Source: Marinobacter sp. X15-166B (GTDB taxonomy: Bacteria > Pseudomonadota > Gammaproteobacteria > Pseudomonadales > Oleiphilaceae). Taken from it: a DNA stretch of 64,000 bases. Location: the NCBI RefSeq assembly GCF_001752365.1, contig NZ_MEIY01000001.1:1437044-1501043 (forward strand), written 5' to 3'. The number at the start of each line of letters is the position of its first letter. Position 1 is the first letter of the stretch. Shown here one piece after another: positions 56,006-64,000 of this stretch. The position numbers and the translations under genes were made by a program. Under the pieces are notes generated by a model. The model made no database searches. It saw nothing but the letters and a program-made list of their open reading frames with translations, and had not been told where the DNA came from.

Positions 56006-57826
56006 ATGAAGTTTTCCCGGCTGTTCGCCAGCAGTTTGTTGATTCCTTTTGCCCTGAACCCCCTGTCTCTGGCTGTGGCTCAGGAAAGCCAGGACTCACC
56101 GACCAACCTCATCGTTGTTACCGGCACTTACGGCCCCAAGACGGTCGGTGAGAGTCTGTCATCCGTTACCGTACTGGACGAAGAAGAGATTCGCACCAAA
56201 GCACCGGCTGAATTTTCTGACCTCTTGCGCAGTCAGCCAGGCATTAACGTCACGGGCAACGGCTCCTTCGGCAAATCAACGAGTGTAAATATTCGTGGCG
56301 TCAAGAATGCCGGTACAGTGTTTTTGCTTGATGGGGTGAAAGTGCACTCGGCAACTGCCGGGGGGGCTCCCTGGCAGTTCATCCCCACAGAACTGGTCCA
56401 GCGGGTGGAAGTGGTGCGCGGTCCCCGCAGTTCGCTGTATGGCGCCGATGCCATGGGCGGCGTAGTGCAGGCCTTTACGCTGGACCCGAAGTATGGGCAG
56501 CGGGGCTGGGTTGAAGCGGGCGCGGGAAACTTTAACACCCAGAAGGTGAGTGCCGGCGTTTCCGGTTCGACGGGCAACACCCGTTATAGCCTGAGTGGGC
56601 TGCACAAAGACACCGACGGCACGGCAGTCATTGAAAATGGCGATGATCAGGGGTTTCGCAACACCGCCGGACTTGGCCGGGTTGTCCATGATTTTGATAA
56701 CGGGGGTGAAGCCAGCATTTTGGTCTTACAGTCGGAAGGAAACACCGAATACGAGGGCGGAAATACCGATTTCACGGTTCGTACCATTGGCCTTGGGATG
56801 ACGGTGCCCCTGAATGCCTACTGGCAAACGGGGATTCAGTTTTCTGAATCACGGGATGAATCGGATTCGTTTGAAGATTGGGGCGACTCCACCCATAACA
56901 CCCGCCTGCGCCAGGCCCGATGGGAGAACACCTTCTCGTATAGCGGCCACGATCTGATTGTCGGCACTGAACTGCAACAGGATGAGGTCAGCAGCACCGA
57001 GCAGTACTCCGAAACCAGTCGCACCAATACGGCCGCCTTCAGTCAGTTGCGCCTGAGTTTCGGCCCGGCCGATGCCCACTTGAGCCTGCGTACCGACGAC
57101 AATGAAGCCTATGGAACCAAAGAAACCGGAGGCGTGGCTCTGGGTTACAGCATCGACGGTTCCCATCGCGTTCGCGCCAGCTACGGTACCGCTTTCCGGG
57201 CCCCCACGTTCAATGATCTCTACTGGCCATTGGCATTTAATTATCAGGGGAACCCGAACCTGAAACCCGAAGAGTCAGAAAACTACGAACTGGGTGCCAG
57301 CGGAAACTATAATCGATGGTTCTGGGACCTGGCGGTTTATCAGATGGATATCGAAAATCTGATCGGTTCCGGACAGATCGGCGGTGTTGACACCCGGGTA
57401 AACGTCAATGAGGCCCGCATTCGTGGTACGGAACTTTCCGGTGGTTATGCCTCCGGCGGTTGGCGGACGGCGATTGCTCTGGCCTATATGAACCCGGAAG
57501 ACCGGGAAACCGGTAACCAGCTACGACGTCTTACCCGTCAGACCGCCCGAGTTGACCTGGATAAAGCGTTCGGCGGCTTTACGCTTGGCGGGTCGGTGAT
57601 TGCTGAAGGCCATCGCTATGACGATGCCGCCAATAATGATCGCCTGCCGGGATTCGCCACGATCGACCTGCGCGCTGGTTGGTATTTCGCACCCAACTGG
57701 AGCAGCCGTTTGACCGTGGCCAACGTGCTCGACAAGGAATACTCAACAGCGAAGGTTTGGGATGGTCGTAATTACATCGCGGCGGGCCGGAACGCGATGT
57801 TGTCGGTGCGCTACGATATTCACTAA
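56006..57826 (+). CDS. btuB: TonB-dependent vitamin B12 receptor
   Basis: A 606-residue outer-membrane receptor. A signal peptide ends AVAQE (about residue 25). A TonB-box-like stretch follows (TNLIVVTGTYG). The plug domain has EFSDLLRSQPGINVTGNG, VNIRGVKNAGTVFLLDGV and RVEVVRGPRSSLYGADAMGGVV. The 22-strand barrel ends in RNAMLSVRYDIH with a terminal aromatic-type strand. The riboswitch upstream fixes the B12 role. Confidence 0.93.
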   Translation: MKFSRLFASSLLIPFALNPLSLAVAQESQDSPTNLIVVTGTYGPKTVGESLSSVTVLDEEEIRTKAPAEFSDLLRSQPGINVTGNGSFGKSTSVNIRGVKNAGTVFLLDGVKVHSATAGGAPWQFIPTELVQRVEVVRGPRSSLYGADAMGGVVQAFTLDPKYGQRGWVEAGAGNFNTQKVSAGVSGSTGNTRYSLSGLHKDTDGTAVIENGDDQGFRNTAGLGRVVHDFDNGGEASILVLQSEGNTEYEGGNTDFTVRTIGLGMTVPLNAYWQTGIQFSESRDESDSFEDWGDSTHNTRLRQARWENTFSYSGHDLIVGTELQQDEVSSTEQYSETSRTNTAAFSQLRLSFGPADAHLSLRTDDNEAYGTKETGGVALGYSIDGSHRVRASYGTAFRAPTFNDLYWPLAFNYQGNPNLKPEESENYELGASGNYNRWFWDLAVYQMDIENLIGSGQIGGVDTRVNVNEARIRGTELSGGYASGGWRTAIALAYMNPEDRETGNQLRRLTRQTARVDLDKAFGGFTLGGSVIAEGHRYDDAANNDRLPGFATIDLRAGWYFAPNWSSRLTVANVLDKEYSTAKVWDGRNYIAAGRNAMLSVRYDIH

Positions 57827-57849
57827 GTCGTAAGGACAGGGGCTAAAAC

Positions 57850-58749
57850 GTGAACTCTCGCCGACTGATTTTGAAATTTGCCCTGGGGGTGCTTCTGGCA
57901 CTCCAGGTGCAACCGTTAGCGGCCGGCGAGGCTCAGCGTTGTGCCACTGACGATGGGGGCGCAAAACTGTGTCTCTCCGCGCCGGCGCTGCGCATCGCCA
58001 CCCTGTCGCCGGGCGCCACCGAGCTGACCTTCGCCGCAGGGGCGGGTGACCAGGTGATTGCGGGGGTCAACTACAGCGATTACCCGCCCGCCGCCCTGAA
58101 GCTTCCACAGGTGGGCACCCACACCCGCATAGACCTGGAAGCCTTGCTGGCACTGCAGCCGGATCTGATAATTACCTGGCTAACAGGCAACCCACCCGCG
58201 CAGGTCGAGATGCTGCAGGCGCTGGGCTTGCCCCTGTTTGCCATTGAGCCGCGCACTTTCGAGGGGGTTTCCAGCGCAATTGAGCGGCTTGCCATTCTGG
58301 CAGGAACGGAGCAGGAAGGCTTTGCGGAAGCGCAGCGTTTCCGTACGGGCATGGCGGCCCTGGCTGAACAGTATCGTAATGCGGAACCCATACGGGTGTT
58401 TTATCAAGTCTGGGAACAACCCCTGATGACCATCAACAACGACCATTTGATTGGCAAAGTGCTGCAATTGTGTGGTGGTGTGAATGTGTTTGGCGATATG
58501 CCGCGATTGGTGCCCCGGATCAGCCCGGAAGTGGTGCTGGCGGCCAACCCGCAAGCTATTCTTACCGGCAGTGAAGAGGGGCTTAGCGATGACCAGCTCG
58601 ATGTCTGGAAAGGCTACGCCGAGCTGGGTGCAGTTGCCCGGGGCAACCTGATATTTGTGCCGGCCTCGCCGATTTCCAGACCCACTCCCAGGTTGCTTGA
58701 AGTTACCGAGTTCATTTGCCAACAACTGGACCGTGCCCGTGAGCGTTAA
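57850..58749 (+). CDS. btuF: Periplasmic B12-binding protein
   Basis: A 299-residue class III binding protein with a signal peptide (ending LAAGEA). Family text: RIATLSPGATELTFAAGAGDQVIAGVNYSDYP, QPDLIITWLTG and NNDHLIGKVLQLCGGVNVF. It hands B12 to BtuCD. It lies 23 bases after btuB. Confidence 0.9.
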   Translation: MNSRRLILKFALGVLLALQVQPLAAGEAQRCATDDGGAKLCLSAPALRIATLSPGATELTFAAGAGDQVIAGVNYSDYPPAALKLPQVGTHTRIDLEALLALQPDLIITWLTGNPPAQVEMLQALGLPLFAIEPRTFEGVSSAIERLAILAGTEQEGFAEAQRFRTGMAALAEQYRNAEPIRVFYQVWEQPLMTINNDHLIGKVLQLCGGVNVFGDMPRLVPRISPEVVLAANPQAILTGSEEGLSDDQLDVWKGYAELGAVARGNLIFVPASPISRPTPRLLEVTEFICQQLDRARER

Positions 58750-58782
58750 CCACGCACCAGCAACAATACGGTTTCCTGAGCA

Positions 58783-59745
58783 ATGATTCGCCCATTGCTC
58801 GGCCTTGGCGCCGTGGCCCTGCTTGCCATGTTGCTGGCGTTGGCCTTGGGCAGTGTCAACATTCCCCCGCTGGAACTCTGGCAGGTTATGCGCGGCGAGG
58901 GCAGTGTCCTGAGTCGCACCCTGCTGATCGACTTGCGCCTGCCTCGCACACTGGCCGCGTTTGCCACCGGTGGTCTGCTGGCGGTGGCCGGCGCTCTGAT
59001 GCAAATTTTGTTGCGCAACCCTTTGGCCGATCCTTATGTGTTGGGGCTGTCTGGCGGTGCCGCGGTGGGCGCACTGCTGGCCATGTTAGCCGGCCTGGGC
59101 ACGCTGCTGATATCGGGTTCGGCCTTTACCGGGGCCATGCTGGCTACCCTGCTGGTGTTCGGCCTCGCCCATGGCACGGGTAGCTGGACATCTTCCCGAC
59201 TGCTGTTGACCGGGGTGGTGGTGGCGGCGGGTTGGGGCGCGGTGATCACTCTGATGCTGGCGCTTACTCCCTCCTACAAGCTGCCCGGTATGCTGTACTG
59301 GCTGATGGGGGATGTGTCCTACGCCCGCACCCCCTGGCTGGCGCTGGGGGTGCTGGTACTGGCCGTGGTGGTGATTCTGCCCCTGGCGCGCAATCTGAAT
59401 GTGCTGGCCCGTGGCCCCATGCAGGCGGCTGCACTGGGTGTCTCGGTGCGGCCGCTGGAATGGACCATCTATCTGCTTGCCAGCGTGCTGACCGCGACTG
59501 CCGTGACCACCGCGGGCAGTGTCGGCTTTGTGGGCCTGATTGTGCCCCACATGCTGCGGCTGGTGTTGGGCAACGATCAACGCATTATTCTGCCGGCCAG
59601 TGCGCTGGCGGGGGGCACCTTGCTGGTGTTGGCGGATACCCTGGCGCGCACGGTGATAGCCCCCGAACAATTGCCGGTCGGTGTGATTACCGCCTTGCTG
59701 GGGGTGCCTACCTTCCTCTACCTGCTGCACCGGAGCCGTGGATGA
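58783..59745 (+). CDS. btuC: B12 ABC transporter permease (FecCD family)
   Basis: A 320-residue inner-membrane protein with about ten helices. Typical text: LRLPRTLAAFATGGLLAVAGALMQ, NPLADPYVLGLSGGAAVGA, and GSVGFVGLIVPHMLRLVLG. Its stop overlaps the ATG of btuD (ATGA). Confidence 0.92.
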   Translation: MIRPLLGLGAVALLAMLLALALGSVNIPPLELWQVMRGEGSVLSRTLLIDLRLPRTLAAFATGGLLAVAGALMQILLRNPLADPYVLGLSGGAAVGALLAMLAGLGTLLISGSAFTGAMLATLLVFGLAHGTGSWTSSRLLLTGVVVAAGWGAVITLMLALTPSYKLPGMLYWLMGDVSYARTPWLALGVLVLAVVVILPLARNLNVLARGPMQAAALGVSVRPLEWTIYLLASVLTATAVTTAGSVGFVGLIVPHMLRLVLGNDQRIILPASALAGGTLLVLADTLARTVIAPEQLPVGVITALLGVPTFLYLLHRSRG

Positions 59746-60509
59746 AAACCTTGCAGGCCGATCAGCTGGTGATCGACATCCCCGGGCGACCGTCCGGTCA
59801 GGCGCTGGATTTTGCGGTGGAAGCGGGGCAGGTGTGGGGGGTGCTGGGCCCCAACGGCGCCGGCAAATCGACCTTGCTGCACACCCTGGCAGGGCTGCGC
59901 GCCCCCCGTTCGGGCGCGGTGCGGCTGGACGGTCAGGCGTTGACCCGGCTCAAACGGAAACGGGTGGCGCAGCAATTGGGGCTGGTGTTTCAGGAACGTC
60001 AGGACGGCTTTCCCGCTACGGTGCTGGAAACCGCCCTGATTGGCCGTCACCCCTGGCTGTCCCCCTGGCAGATGGAAGGCGCGGATGATCTTGCGCTGGC
60101 GCACCAGGCGTTGCAGCAGCTGGATGTGCTGGAGCTGCAAGACCGGCTGGTCAGCACCCTGTCCGGTGGTGAGCGGCAACGGGTGGCCATCGCCACCACC
60201 CTGACCCAGGCGCCGCAGACCTGGCTGGTGGACGAGCCCACCAACCACCTTGATTTGCACCATCAAGTGGCGGTGATGAATCTGCTGGCAAATCAGGCCG
60301 CCAGTGGCCGCGCGGTAATTATGTGCCTGCACGATCTGAATCTGGCGGCGCGCTGGTGCAGCCACGTGTTGTTGCTGTACCCGGACGGCGAAGCCTGTTG
60401 GGGCCCGGCGGCGGACATGCTGGTGCCGGCCGCGCTGGAGCGTCTCTACGGTCAGCGTCTGTTGACCGTTGCCGTGGATGGCGCACCGGTGTTTGTGCCG
60501 GTGCGCTAA
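59742..60509 (+). CDS. btuD: B12 ABC transporter ATP-binding protein
   Basis: A 255-residue ATPase. Walker A is GPNGAGKST, signature LSGGERQRVAIA, Walker B WLVDEPTNHLD, and the switch His is in CLHDLNLAARW. The ATG 59742 overlaps the btuC stop. Confidence 0.92.
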   Translation: MKTLQADQLVIDIPGRPSGQALDFAVEAGQVWGVLGPNGAGKSTLLHTLAGLRAPRSGAVRLDGQALTRLKRKRVAQQLGLVFQERQDGFPATVLETALIGRHPWLSPWQMEGADDLALAHQALQQLDVLELQDRLVSTLSGGERQRVAIATTLTQAPQTWLVDEPTNHLDLHHQVAVMNLLANQAASGRAVIMCLHDLNLAARWCSHVLLLYPDGEACWGPAADMLVPAALERLYGQRLLTVAVDGAPVFVPVR

Positions 60510-60563
60510 AACAGGTATTCGTCTTATCTGACCGGATCTTGGTCACTACACAGGAATCTCGCT

Positions 60564-61175
60564 ATGAAAGAACGCGCTAAAGACCCGGAACGCCACGCCA
60601 AACGCATGGCCGCCAAACAGAAAATCATGCAGGAACGCATCGCCGGCGCGCAGAAAGAACAGGGGGTGCTGCTGGTACTGACCGGCCCCGGTAAAGGCAA
60701 GAGCAGCTCCGGTTTTGGCATGGTGGCCCGCTCGCTGGGGCACGGCATGAAGGTGGGCATCGTGCAGTTCATCAAAGGCGCGTTCAGCACCGGGGAACAC
60801 GCTTTTTTCCGCGACCTGCCCAATGTGGATTATCACGTCATGGGCGAGGGCTACACCTGGGACACCCAGGACCGGGAGCAGGATGTGGCCGCCGCCAGGG
60901 CCGCCTGGGACATAGTCGCCGCCATGCTGCAGGATGACAGCTATGATTTGATCTTGCTGGACGAGCTCAACATTGCGCTCAGGTACGACTATCTGGATCT
61001 GGACCGGGTGCTGGACGATCTGCAGGCGCGGCCTGACATGCAGCACGTGGTAATCACCGGCCGCTACGCCCCGCAGGAGCTGATCGACATCGCCGATACC
61101 GTCACCGATATGGGGGTCGTCAAGCACGCCTTCAAAGATCAGGGCATCAAGGCCCAGAAGGGCATCGAACTGTAA
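60564..61175 (+). CDS. cobO: Cob(I)yrinic acid a,c-diamide adenosyltransferase
   Basis: A 203-residue CobA/CobO-type corrinoid adenosyltransferase. The P-loop [14 protein letters not shown] is followed by [15 protein letters not shown] and [17 protein letters not shown]. The basic N-terminus ([14 protein letters not shown]) is typical. It attaches the 5'-deoxyadenosyl group, giving the substrate for CobQ encoded 5 bases downstream. Confidence 0.93.
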   Translation: MKERAKDPERHAKRMAAKQKIMQERIAGAQKEQGVLLVLTGPGKGKSSSGFGMVARSLGHGMKVGIVQFIKGAFSTGEHAFFRDLPNVDYHVMGEGYTWDTQDREQDVAAARAAWDIVAAMLQDDSYDLILLDELNIALRYDYLDLDRVLDDLQARPDMQHVVITGRYAPQELIDIADTVTDMGVVKHAFKDQGIKAQKGIEL

Positions 61176-61180
61176 CCCCT

Positions 61181-62659
61181 ATGACCAAAACCGCCTCCAC
61201 CCTGATGATCCAGGGCACCACCTCGGACGCCGGCAAAACCACCCTGGTCGCCGCCCTGTGCCGCTGGCTCGCGCGTCAGGGAGTGTCGGTGGCACCGTTC
61301 AAACCCCAGAACATGGCGCTGAACAGTGCGGTCACCGCAGACGGTGGTGAAATCGGCCGCTCCACCGCGCTGCAGGCGCTGGCCTGTGGCATTGAGCCCC
61401 ACAGCGACATGAATCCGGTGTTGCTGAAGCCGCACAGTGATTGCGGGGCGCAGGTGATTCTGCGGGGCCGGGTGTACGGCAATATGGATGCGCTGGATTA
61501 CCACGCCTACAAAGCCGAAGCCCGGCACGCGGTGATGACGGCCTGGCGCGCACTCCGTCAACGCTACGATGTGATCATCGCCGAAGGGGCCGGCAGCCCG
61601 GCCGAGGTCAACCTGCGGGCCAATGACATCGCCAATATGGGCTTTGCCGAAGCCGCCGACTGTCCGGTGTTGCTGGTGGGTGACATTGATCGCGGCGGGG
61701 TGTTCGCCCAGCTGGTGGGCACCCTGGCGTTGATCTCCGTAAGCGAGCAGGCCCGCACCAAAGGCTTTATCATCAATCGTTTTCGCGGTGATCTCGGGTT
61801 GCTGGAACCGGGTCTGGAGTGGCTGACGGAGCGCACCGGCAAACCGGTGCTGGGCGTCTTGCCTTACCTGCACGGCTTGATTGTGGATTCCGAGGACAGC
61901 ATCGGCACCGCGGGCACCAGCGAAGCCGGCGCCCTCAAGGTGATCGTGCCGGTATTGCCGCGCATCAGCAATCACAACGATTTTGATCCCCTGCGCCTGC
62001 ACCCCGCCGTCAATCTGCAATTCATCGGCCCGGATCAGGCCATTCCGGCGGCGGATTTGATTATTCTGCCCGGCAGCAAAAGCACCCGCACCGATCTCGC
62101 CTGGCTGCACACTCAGGGCTGGACACAGGCCATCCACAAACACTTGCGCTACGGCGGTAAGGTGTTGGGCCTTTGCGGCGGTTTTCAGATGCTCGGCCAA
62201 CGGGTGGACGACCCGGACGGGCTGGAAGGCAACGCCGGCAGCACCGACGGCTTGGGTTTGCTGGCCATGACCACCACCATGGTGGCCGGCAAACAGTTGA
62301 AAGAGGTGCGTGGTACCCTGAATCTGCCGGTCGGCAACGCTGCGATGGGTGCGACCTTCAGCGGCTATGAAATGCACAATGGTGTCAGCAAAGGTGCGGC
62401 TCTGGCGCGGCCACTGGTAACAATGAATGGCCACAACGACGGCGCCCTCAGTGCCGATGGCCAGGTGGCTGGCACCTATGTACACGGCATCTTTGATCAG
62501 CCCTCCGCCTGTGAGTCTTTACTGCAATGGGCCGGGCATACGGGGGCCGGCGCAGCGGTGGACTATCAGCAGCATCGCCTGACCCAGCTCGACCGGCTGG
62601 CGGATCAGGTGGAGCAGCAGCTCGACACCGATTGGCTGCGCAAGTTGCTGAATTTATGA
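61181..62659 (+). CDS. cobQ: Adenosylcobyric acid synthase
   Basis: A 492-residue glutamine-dependent amidase (CobQ/CbiP) that adds four amides to the corrin ring. The N-terminal ATP-binding domain has [19 protein letters not shown] and [11 protein letters not shown]. The C-terminal glutamine amidotransferase domain has the nucleophile Cys in [12 protein letters not shown] and YVHGIFD. Presence of CobQ implies corrin ring material, made or salvaged, is used upstream. Its stop overlaps the bluB start. Confidence 0.93.
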   Translation: MTKTASTLMIQGTTSDAGKTTLVAALCRWLARQGVSVAPFKPQNMALNSAVTADGGEIGRSTALQALACGIEPHSDMNPVLLKPHSDCGAQVILRGRVYGNMDALDYHAYKAEARHAVMTAWRALRQRYDVIIAEGAGSPAEVNLRANDIANMGFAEAADCPVLLVGDIDRGGVFAQLVGTLALISVSEQARTKGFIINRFRGDLGLLEPGLEWLTERTGKPVLGVLPYLHGLIVDSEDSIGTAGTSEAGALKVIVPVLPRISNHNDFDPLRLHPAVNLQFIGPDQAIPAADLIILPGSKSTRTDLAWLHTQGWTQAIHKHLRYGGKVLGLCGGFQMLGQRVDDPDGLEGNAGSTDGLGLLAMTTTMVAGKQLKEVRGTLNLPVGNAAMGATFSGYEMHNGVSKGAALARPLVTMNGHNDGALSADGQVAGTYVHGIFDQPSACESLLQWAGHTGAGAAVDYQQHRLTQLDRLADQVEQQLDTDWLRKLLNL

Positions 62660-63387
62660 ACGACATTCCCCACAGGGACCCAACCGCCATGAGTGACCCC
62701 AATCGCCCCTTCAGCGACGAAGAACGCGCCGGCCTCTACCGCGCCATTTACGAGCGCCGCGATGTCCGCTCCCAATTCCTGCCCGACCCCATCCCCCGGC
62801 CCGTGCTGGCGCGGTTGCTGAAATCGGCACACCATGCGCCCTCTGTAGGGTTTATGCAGCCCTGGGACTTTATTCTGATCGACAGCCCCGAGGTGCGTCA
62901 GCAGGTACTGGCCAGTTTTAACGAAGAGAACGCCAAGGCCGCACAAAACTACACCGGTGAGCGCCAGCAAACCTACCGCAGCCTGAAACTGCAGGGCATT
63001 GTCGACAGCCCGCTGAACCTGTGCATCACCTGCGACCGCAGCCGTGGCGGCACCCATGTGTTGGGGCGCAACTCCATTGTGGACATGGACCTGTTCAGCA
63101 CCTGCCTGGCCGTGCAAAACTTGTGGCTGGCGGCGCGGACGGAAGCCATTGGTGTTGGTTGGGTCAGCATTCTTGATCAAACCAAACTGGCCGGTATCCT
63201 GAACCTGCCGGATAACGTCTACCCGCTGGCTTATTTGTGCCTGGGCTACGTCAACGAGTTTCTGGACCAGCCCGAGCTGCAAGCCAAAGGCTGGCGGTCG
63301 CGCTTGCCCCTGGAAGATCTGCTGCATCGTAATGGCTGGGGCAGCGGGGTGGACGATGAGGCGTTGCTGGAGCAGCTGAAACAGTAA
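62656..63387 (+). CDS. bluB: 5,6-dimethylbenzimidazole synthase
   Basis: A 243-residue flavin-destructase of the nitroreductase fold that turns FMNH2 into dimethylbenzimidazole. Text fits Blu[46 protein letters not shown] and [17 protein letters not shown] 62656 overlaps the cobQ stop; ATG 62689 with AGGGA upstream is an alternative. It would supply the lower ligand used by CobT. Confidence 0.92.
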   Translation: MNDIPHRDPTAMSDPNRPFSDEERAGLYRAIYERRDVRSQFLPDPIPRPVLARLLKSAHHAPSVGFMQPWDFILIDSPEVRQQVLASFNEENAKAAQNYTGERQQTYRSLKLQGIVDSPLNLCITCDRSRGGTHVLGRNSIVDMDLFSTCLAVQNLWLAARTEAIGVGWVSILDQTKLAGILNLPDNVYPLAYLCLGYVNEFLDQPELQAKGWRSRLPLEDLLHRNGWGSGVDDEALLEQLKQ

Positions 63388-63414
63388 GCGGCCGTCGCTT
63401 CGGATGGGGTTGTT

Positions 63415-64000
63415 ATGGAGTTTTCAGACATTCATGAACGTGCCATCGCCCGCAAAGGTGGTGTGAAGCAGTTGAACGCTTTGTTGCCCAGTGTGTTTCC
63501 GGCCAGTGAGCTGGAAAAACTGGGCGATGATCGCTACCTTGCCGAAATCACCCGCTGTGTGTTCAAAGCGGGCTTTGTGTGGCGGGTGATCGACAACAAG
63601 TGGCCGGGGTTTGAGGCCGCTTTTCACGGCTTTGTGCCGGCCTACTGGCAGCAGGTCTCGCCGGACGTGCTCGAAGACCTGGCCCGCGACGAGCGCATTG
63701 TGCGCAACATGCAAAAAATCCGCACCGTGCCGGACAATGCCCGCATGATTATGGACGCGGTCTACGAGCACGGCAGTTTCGGCGCGTTTCTGCGCCAGTG
63801 GCCCTGCGAGGATCAGGTGGGGCTGTTGTTGTGGCTCAAGCGCCACGGCTCCCGCCTGGGGGGTAACAGTGCGCAATACTTTTTGCGTGTTGTGGGTTGG
63901 GACGGGTTTATCCTGTCTCACGACGTGGTGACGGTGTTGCGTCAGGCCAACCTGTTGGATGCATCGCCTACCAGCAAGAAAGGCCTGCAGCAGGCCCAAA
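63415..64000 (+). CDS. Tag-like DNA-3-methyladenine glycosylase, partial at window end
   Basis: An open frame from ATG 63415 runs off the window with no stop (about 195 residues seen). It begins MEFSDIHERAIARKGG. CVFKAGFVWRVIDNKWPGFEAAFHGF and ERIVRNMQKIRTVPDNARM are like the Tag/HhH-GPD superfamily but diverge from the gene at 16.2 kb, and the Tag N-terminal zinc ligands are missing. It starts 27 bases after bluB and may be the last gene of that transcript. Substrate not certain. Confidence 0.7.
   Translation, partial: MEFSDIHERAIARKGGVKQLNALLPSVFPASELEKLGDDRYLAEITRCVFKAGFVWRVIDNKWPGFEAAFHGFVPAYWQQVSPDVLEDLARDERIVRNMQKIRTVPDNARMIMDAVYEHGSFGAFLRQWPCEDQVGLLLWLKRHGSRLGGNSAQYFLRVVGWDGFILSHDVVTVLRQANLLDASPTSKKGLQQAQ

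Overview
This window is chromosomal DNA from a high-GC (about 60 % by eye), Gram-negative, probably marine or halotolerant gammaproteobacterium. The clues are an OprI-type alanine-zipper lipoprotein, an ectoine cluster with its dedicated aspartokinase, several Na+- or H+-coupled transporters and NDH-2. A Cellvibrionales-like host (for example near Marinimicrobium or Microbulbifer) is a guess from gene content. The DNA is densely coding. I saw no tRNA, rRNA, CRISPR array, IS element or prophage.

Layout. 1-6.4 kb: end of an SPFH protein, OprI-like lipoprotein, L,D-transpeptidase, K+/H+ antiporter, NDH-2, a YiiX-like peptidase and a PEBP protein. 6.5-12.4 kb: an unusual accessory block. It holds a secreted protein with 21 cysteines in NPCA-type repeats fused to a cytochrome c domain, a His-rich partner, an ECF sigma/zinc-finger anti-sigma pair, a membrane VTT domain fused to a mercuric-reductase-like flavoenzyme, and a radical SAM protein. 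The two plus-strand operons share a promoter-like motif (GTGTAAY-N15-GTGTCY), so they may be one sigma-controlled regulon. This is the best candidate for an undescribed system. 12.8-16.2 kb: ectA-ectB-ask, with ectC absent. 16.2-31.5 kb: tag, a phosphopantetheinyl transferase, pdxH, DUF748, yfbR, yafJ, TM2, a zinc metallopeptidase, an orphan hcp, a diguanylate cyclase, TauE/SafE, a lytic transglycosylase, a (GGCAACT)8 repeat, an amidase and a hypothetical gene. 31.6-34.1 kb: metNIQ. 34.2-46.5 kb: 1-Cys peroxiredoxin, AGCS symporter, CBS protein, MATE pump, folE, EamA transporter, Aer-like receptor, SNF transporter, a periplasmic hypothetical, msrAB and an exonuclease. 46.5-48.4 kb: cNMP/CBS/DUF294 protein. 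48.5-63.4 kb: cobalamin region. It has cobU, an MscK-like channel, cobC and cobT (minus strand), cbiB and cobD, then a B12 riboswitch leading btuB-btuF-btuC-btuD-cobO-cobQ-bluB. cobS is not seen. The window ends inside a second Tag-like glycosylase gene.

Four genes (ECF sigma, pdxH, diguanylate cyclase, AGCS symporter) are each broken by a one-base length difference in a homopolymer. That clustering points to sequencing or assembly error more than to real pseudogenes or phase variation, and it limits what can be said about those four genes.
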